Assembly: GCA_020434465.1 (NCBI GenBank)
Contig: JAGRAS010000046.1
Span: forward strand, 1-9,222
Direction of reading: 5' to 3'
From: Bdellovibrionales bacterium
GTDB lineage: Bacteria; Bdellovibrionota; UBA2361; JAGRAS01
Length of the DNA stretch: 9,222 nt
This document shows, piece after piece, positions 6,414 through 9,222 of the stretch. Under the pieces are notes generated by a model. That model was not told where the DNA came from and made no database searches. It saw only the letters and a program-made list of their open reading frames with translations. The position numbers and the translations under genes were made by a program. Numbering within the stretch: the stretch's first letter is position 1; each line of letters opens with the position of its first letter.

Positions 6414-7760
6414 ATGGTAAATGTTCCAGGATTTGGTGAAGTAGCTAAGATCCCCGAATTAAGAAAAAGAGTAATTTTCACACTAGCATTGTTAGCGGTA
6501 TATCGACTTGGTGTTTTTGTTTCAACGCCAGGTATTAATGTAGAAGCAGTTAGAAAATTGTTTGAAGCTCAGCAAGGCACTCTTTTTGGAATGATGAATA
6601 TGTTTTCTGGAGGAGCTTTAAAGAATTTTTCAATTTTCAGTTTAGGTATTATTCCTTACATTAGTGTTTCGATTATTATGCAGTTTTTAACTGCAAGCAT
6701 CCCCTCACTTGAAGCTTTGAAAAAAGAAGGCGCAACAGGTCAAAGAGTGATCACAAGATGGACTAGGCAAGGTACAGTTATATTGGCAATTGTCCATGGT
6801 TTTATAATAGCAACAGGCCTAGAAAGCCAAGGGCTTGTTTTAAATCCAGGATGGCAGTTTAGAATTTCTACTGCAATTACACTAACTGCTGGAACTTCTT
6901 TTTTAATGTGGATAGGAGAGCAGATAACTGAAAGAGGTTTAGGTAATGGGATTAGTTTAATAATTTTTGCTGGAATTATTGCAGGAATGCCAGTTTCGCT
7001 TGTTAATATGTTTGCATTAGCAAGAACAGGTGAAATTGCACCATTAACAGTTCTTGGAGTAGTAGGTTTTATGTTGCTTTCAATTGCTGCAATAGTCTTT
7101 GTAGAAAGGTCTTCAAGAAAAATTCCGGTACAATATCCAAGACGTATGGTTGGAAAGAATATTGCACAAGCACAAACTCAGTATATGCCGTTGAAGCTTA
7201 ATATGACAGGCGTACTTCCACCAATTTGCGCATCTTCATTTATGTTATTACCGGCTACAATTGCTTCTTTTTATCCAAATGAAACAGTGCAGGAATTTAC
7301 ACAGTATTTTATGCCTGGAAATCCTGTGTATACTACGCTTTTCATAGCATTTATTTTTCTATTCTCTTTCTTTCTAACTGCGCTTTATTTTAATCCTGAA
7401 GAAGTTGCAGAGAATTTAAAAAAAGGAGGAGGTTTTATTCCAACAGTAAGACCCGGCAAACCTACTGCTGATTATTTATATAGAATTACATCTAGAATTA
7501 CACTTTGGGGTGCGTTGTATATCGCTTTAGTTTGCGTTCTGCCGCAATGGTTTTATGTTGAAATGGGAGCTGGTCAGTTTGCATATATATTTGGTGGTAC
7601 AGCAGTCTTAATTGTTGTTGGGGTTGCCTTGGATACTGCGTCGCAAATAGAAAGTCATGTTGTAGCAAGAAACTATGAATCATTTATGAGTAAAAGCTCT
7701 AAAGTTGGTGGGCATAAAACATCAATGCGAGCAATGAGAAGCAAGATGTTAAAAAGATAA
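6414..7760 (+). CDS. secY: protein translocase channel subunit SecY
   Basis: This encodes SecY (448 residues), the inner-membrane channel that with SecE and SecG exports or inserts proteins, driven by SecA or the ribosome. Ten hydrophobic segments are visible, at about 20-38, 73-93, 118-136, 151-168, 178-197, 209-231, 264-286, 306-326, 361-379 and 388-406. The plug and second helix carry MFSGGALKNFSIFSLGIIPYIS, the first SecY signature. The cytosolic loop after helix 8 has GGGFIPTVRPGKPTADYL, with the arginine (R346) known to be important for SecA-driven export. The C-tail is basic, for ribosome or SecA contact. The length is normal. The ATG at 6414 has GTGGAG upstream. It is separated from rplO by a long structured spacer and is 10 bp from adk. 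Confidence 0.98.
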   Translation: MVNVPGFGEVAKIPELRKRVIFTLALLAVYRLGVFVSTPGINVEAVRKLFEAQQGTLFGMMNMFSGGALKNFSIFSLGIIPYISVSIIMQFLTASIPSLEALKKEGATGQRVITRWTRQGTVILAIVHGFIIATGLESQGLVLNPGWQFRISTAITLTAGTSFLMWIGEQITERGLGNGISLIIFAGIIAGMPVSLVNMFALARTGEIAPLTVLGVVGFMLLSIAAIVFVERSSRKIPVQYPRRMVGKNIAQAQTQYMPLKLNMTGVLPPICASSFMLLPATIASFYPNETVQEFTQYFMPGNPVYTTLFIAFIFLFSFFLTALYFNPEEVAENLKKGGGFIPTVRPGKPTADYLYRITSRITLWGALYIALVCVLPQWFYVEMGAGQFAYIFGGTAVLIVVGVALDTASQIESHVVARNYESFMSKSSKVGGHKTSMRAMRSKMLKR

Positions 7761-7770
7761 CAGGAAACGA

Positions 7771-8328
7771 ATGAGAATAATAATACTAGGGCCTCCAGGA
7801 GCAGGAAAAGGTACGCAGGCAGTTATGTTAGCTGAGGAGTTAGGGATTCCTCATATTTCTACAGGAGACATACTCCGCAGTGAAATTAAAAATGAAACAG
7901 AACTAGGATTAAAAGTAAAAGCGGTCATGGACGCAGGAAACTTGGTGTCTGATGATCTGATACTAGCAGTTGTAAAAGAAAGACTCTCAAAACCAGATTG
8001 TGAAAAAGGATTTTTATTAGATGGTGTAGTTAGAACTCTTCCTCAAGCAGAAGGTTTGGATAAAATCCTTGAAGAGATTGGCCGAAAACTAACACACGTG
8101 ATTGATGTTGTAGTCCCAGATGAAGAGATTTTAACTAGAATTGAAAAGCGCGGAGAAGAATCTGGAAGAAGCGATGATACTCGTGAAGTCGCAGAAAATC
8201 GCCTTAAAGTCTATAAAGATCTGACAGCTCCAGTTTCTGACTTTTACAAGCAAAAAAATCTTTTAATAGAAGTAGATGGTTTAGGTACCATTGAGGAAGT
8301 AAAAGATCGAATCAGGAAAGCTATTTAA
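7771..8328 (+). CDS. adk: adenylate kinase, short-LID form
   Basis: This encodes cytosolic adenylate kinase (185 residues), which converts ATP and AMP to two ADP. The P-loop GPPGAGKGTQ is at residues 7-16. The AMP-binding part has STGDILRSE (30-38), and D84-G85-V-V-R88-T89 with Q92 follows. The LID is the short form: GRSDDTREVAENRLKVY at about 132-148, with no zinc-binding or long LID insert, so the protein is about 30 residues shorter than the 214-residue E. coli enzyme. Residues 86-87 are Val-Val where the family nearly always has Phe-Pro (DGFPRT); see findings. The arginine of that motif is kept. It starts 10 bp after secY with a CAGGAAA site, the usual secY-adk pairing. Confidence 0.97.
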   Translation: MRIIILGPPGAGKGTQAVMLAEELGIPHISTGDILRSEIKNETELGLKVKAVMDAGNLVSDDLILAVVKERLSKPDCEKGFLLDGVVRTLPQAEGLDKILEEIGRKLTHVIDVVVPDEEILTRIEKRGEESGRSDDTREVAENRLKVYKDLTAPVSDFYKQKNLLIEVDGLGTIEEVKDRIRKAI

Positions 8329-8371
8329 CCAAATATTTTCCAAAACGCTTTTTTATAAAATAGTTTTAAGT

Positions 8372-8377
8372 TATACT
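8372..8377 (+). promoter_or_regulatory. possible -10 box upstream of the hypothetical membrane protein
   Basis: In the 98-bp gap between adk and the hypothetical gene, TATACT matches the sigma70 -10 consensus in five of six positions and lies about 50 bases before the start codon. The region 17 bp upstream is a run of T and has no good -35 box. The gap is strongly AT-rich and shows no GC-rich hairpin with T tract, so I see no terminator after adk. Independent transcription of the downstream gene is possible but weakly supported. Confidence 0.25.
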
Positions 8378-8426
8378 ACCCTTCTGATATTTTGATATGA
8401 GTTAAATTAAGAAGTGGAGAGTTTGC

Positions 8427-8864
8427 ATGCTAGAAAACGATTTAAGGCAAGATAGAGTAAGCGGTGAACAAAGAAATGATGTTGATGTTACAAATTCTGA
8501 AAGAATTATTACTGAAAAAGCTAGCGAAGTCGCCGCAGTTTTAAAAGAAGTAACGCATATAGATCTTAGCCAAGAGCAAATTCAAAATGAAGGACTAAGA
8601 AACTCGAATTATCCACCGCATGACGATCGTCACTCACCAAAGTCAGATAAAATTCTAACTAGTGTTTTAGGAGGACTTGGAGTTTCTAGTATAGTTATGG
8701 GAGTTGCAAGCTCAAGCCAAGTACTTCAAGTTTCTGCTGTTGTGGCAGGTGCTGTTACATTATTAGCTGCTTCAGGCTTTGCATATAAACAGTTTAGATA
8801 TCTTACCCGCCTTAGTACTAGAGAAAACAAAGGGCATTCGCATGTAATTCTAGATAATGACTAA
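8427..8864 (+). CDS. hypothetical small membrane protein, two predicted helices
   Basis: I do not recognise this 145-residue protein. The first 72 residues are hydrophilic and rich in Glu, Asp, Asn and Gln, with no obvious motif. Two hydrophobic segments follow, at about 77-95 (ILTSVLGGLGVSSIVMGVA) and 99-120, separated by a short polar SSSQ turn. Basic residues flank both (K72, K75, K121, R124, R128, R132), which predicts a hairpin with both ends in the cytoplasm. The C-terminal tail is short and polar, ending in acidic residues. There is no signal peptide. The ATG at 8427 follows GTGGAGAG at 8414-8421, a strong site like those of the ribosomal genes, which argues for a real gene. It lies 98 bp after adk. 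Any function would be a guess. Confidence 0.75.
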   Translation: MLENDLRQDRVSGEQRNDVDVTNSERIITEKASEVAAVLKEVTHIDLSQEQIQNEGLRNSNYPPHDDRHSPKSDKILTSVLGGLGVSSIVMGVASSSQVLQVSAVVAGAVTLLAASGFAYKQFRYLTRLSTRENKGHSHVILDND

Positions 8865-8895
8865 AGAATGTTGGTTTTAGGTAATTTCAGACTAC

Positions 8896-8959
8896 TTAAT
8901 TTTGTTTGTATTTAATTTTGTTTGTATTTAATTTTGTTTGTATTTAATTTTGTTTGTAT
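8896..8959 (+). repeat. four perfect tandem copies of a 16-bp T-rich unit
   Basis: The unit TTAATTTTGTTTGTAT is repeated four times without mismatch, at 8896-8911, 8912-8927, 8928-8943 and 8944-8959. The array begins 31 bp after the stop of the hypothetical membrane protein. The last copy runs into AAAAT, so TATAAA at 8957-8962 lies 17 bp after TTGTTT at 8934-8939, a weak promoter-like arrangement made from the repeat itself. Perfect identity suggests recent expansion by slippage. Confidence 0.95.
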
Positions 8960-9085
8960 AAAATAACTCCCGGCATCATATCCTATTGATATAACTACAT
9001 TTTATTTGTTCGGCTACTTTTCTAGGATCAGGCTCTTAACGAAACAAAAATTGAAAAAAATCCTTAAAAAATTCGCCTTGTTCTG

Positions 9086-9114
9086 TTGAGAATCTCCTCA
9101 ATTCTATGTAGAAT
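9086..9114 (+). promoter_or_regulatory. sigma70-type promoter overlapped by two inverted repeats
   Basis: TTGAGA at 9086-9091 and TAGAAT at 9109-9114 are separated by exactly 17 bp; each matches its consensus box in five of six positions. Transcription would start near 9120-9122. Two short palindromes overlap it: TTGAG at 9086-9090 with CTCAA at 9097-9101, covering the -35 box, and ATTCTA at 9101-9106 with TAGAAT at 9109-9114, covering the -10 box. Either could be an operator. This is the best promoter match that I saw in the window. Confidence 0.5.
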
Positions 9115-9119
9115 GCCCA

Positions 9120-9144
9120 ACCTCGAGGTAAAAAACCTCTAGGT
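9120..9144 (+). other. hairpin in the presumed 5' leader
   Basis: ACCTCGAGGT at 9120-9129 can pair with ACCTCTAGGT at 9135-9144: ten positions with one C-T mismatch and an AAAAA loop. It begins where transcription from the upstream promoter candidate would start, so it could form a 5' stem-loop. Only a weak T-rich run follows (ATTTAATAT), so a terminator is a less likely reading. Confidence 0.45.
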
Positions 9145-9163
9145 ATTTAATATCATTCTGAAT

Positions 9164-9222
9164 ATGCCCGCTGCTATTGAAAATGTCAGCAAGACAATTT
9201 TCAATAGGGGACTTTTGGCAAT
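9164..9222 (+). CDS. possible start of an unidentified gene, cut by the window edge
   Basis: From the ATG at 9164 the frame stays open to the right edge, giving MPAAIENVSKTIFNRGLLA. The product is not recognisable from 19 residues. In its favour, a good promoter candidate lies about 50 bp upstream, giving a leader of about 43 bases. Against it, there is no Shine-Dalgarno sequence before the ATG, and a long hairpin at 9174-9207 falls within the coding stretch. The open run is too short to be significant on its own. Confidence 0.3.
   Translation, partial: MPAAIENVSKTIFNRGLLA
9174..9207 (+). repeat. long inverted repeat (hairpin)
   Basis: CTATTGAAAAT at 9174-9184 pairs perfectly with ATTTTCAATAG at 9197-9207. 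After one bulged A at 9196, GTC at 9185-9187 pairs with GAC at 9193-9195, closing an AGCAA loop. This gives 14 base pairs in all, mostly A-T. It could be a protein-binding palindrome, a terminator read in either direction (no good T tract follows), or a chance feature inside a coding start. Confidence 0.6.

Larger units (their letters stand above)
8865..9163. other. intergenic region without a confident gene
   Basis: This is about 300 bases between the hypothetical membrane protein and a possible new gene start at 9164. It holds the 16-bp tandem array, a small ATATC-CTATT-GATAT hairpin at 8978-8992, an A-rich stretch around 9041-9070, a promoter candidate at 9086-9114 and a hairpin at 9120-9144. 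I saw no rRNA, tRNA or IS-like sequence, and no GC-rich terminator directly after the membrane protein gene. Confidence 0.7.

Noticed and set aside
8341..8361. T run after adk (CGCTTTTTTATAAAAT), considered as a terminator.
   Set aside because: The only possible stem before it is four A-T pairs with a three-base loop, which is too weak.
8896..8959. Repeat array considered as a CRISPR.
   Set aside because: The copies are directly adjacent with no spacers, and the unit is only 16 bp, so it is a simple tandem repeat.
9139..9222. Minus-strand open frame of 27 codons reaching the right edge, hydrophobic, ending at 9139.
   Set aside because: It is too short to judge, and it lies opposite a plus-strand frame over a palindrome, which gives related open frames on both strands. 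No supporting signal was seen.

Overview
This window is a bacterial ribosomal-protein superoperon, joining the end of the S10 operon to the spc operon. All recognisable genes are on the + strand. They run in the classic order rplV (3' end only)-rpsC-rplP-rpmC-rpsQ-rplN-rplX-rplE-rpsN-rpsH-rplF-rplR-rpsE-rpmD-rplO-secY-adk. The DNA is AT-rich, most genes have clear GGAG or AGGAG ribosome binding sites, and three use GTG starts (rplE, rpsN, rplO). The organism is a bacterium. The presence of L30, the zinc-ribbon form of S14 and a short-LID adenylate kinase do not fix its phylum. The style of S5, L15 and L16 looks loosely proteobacterial or deltaproteobacterial/Bdellovibrionota-like, but that is an impression and not a placement.

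Layout: positions 1-6204 hold fifteen tightly packed ribosomal-protein genes with gaps of about 9-49 bp, almost certainly one transcript with translational coupling. Positions 6205-6413 are an unusually long spacer with nested inverted repeats that could fold as an mRNA leader of secY. Positions 6414-8328 hold secY and adk, 10 bp apart. At 8427-8864 is a small predicted two-helix membrane protein that I do not recognise. The rest (8865-9222) has no confident gene. It holds four perfect copies of a 16-bp T-rich tandem repeat, a good sigma70-type promoter overlapped by two short palindromes, two hairpins, and possibly the first codons of a new gene at 9164.

How the genes work together: the ribosomal proteins build both subunits (S3, S17, S14, S8 and S5 in 30S; L22, L16, L29, L14, L24, L5, L6, L18, L30 and L15 in 50S). 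SecY is the channel through which ribosomes export proteins, and Adk balances the adenylate pool. The usual followers of secY-adk (map, infA, rpmJ, rpsM, rpsK, rpsD, rpoA, rplQ) do not follow here, so the conserved cluster ends or is interrupted after adk.

No clearly new biological system is visible. The parts most worth a second look are the structured rplO-secY spacer, the substitution in the conserved nucleotide-binding loop of Adk, the unknown membrane protein, and the repeat and promoter-rich region at the right end.
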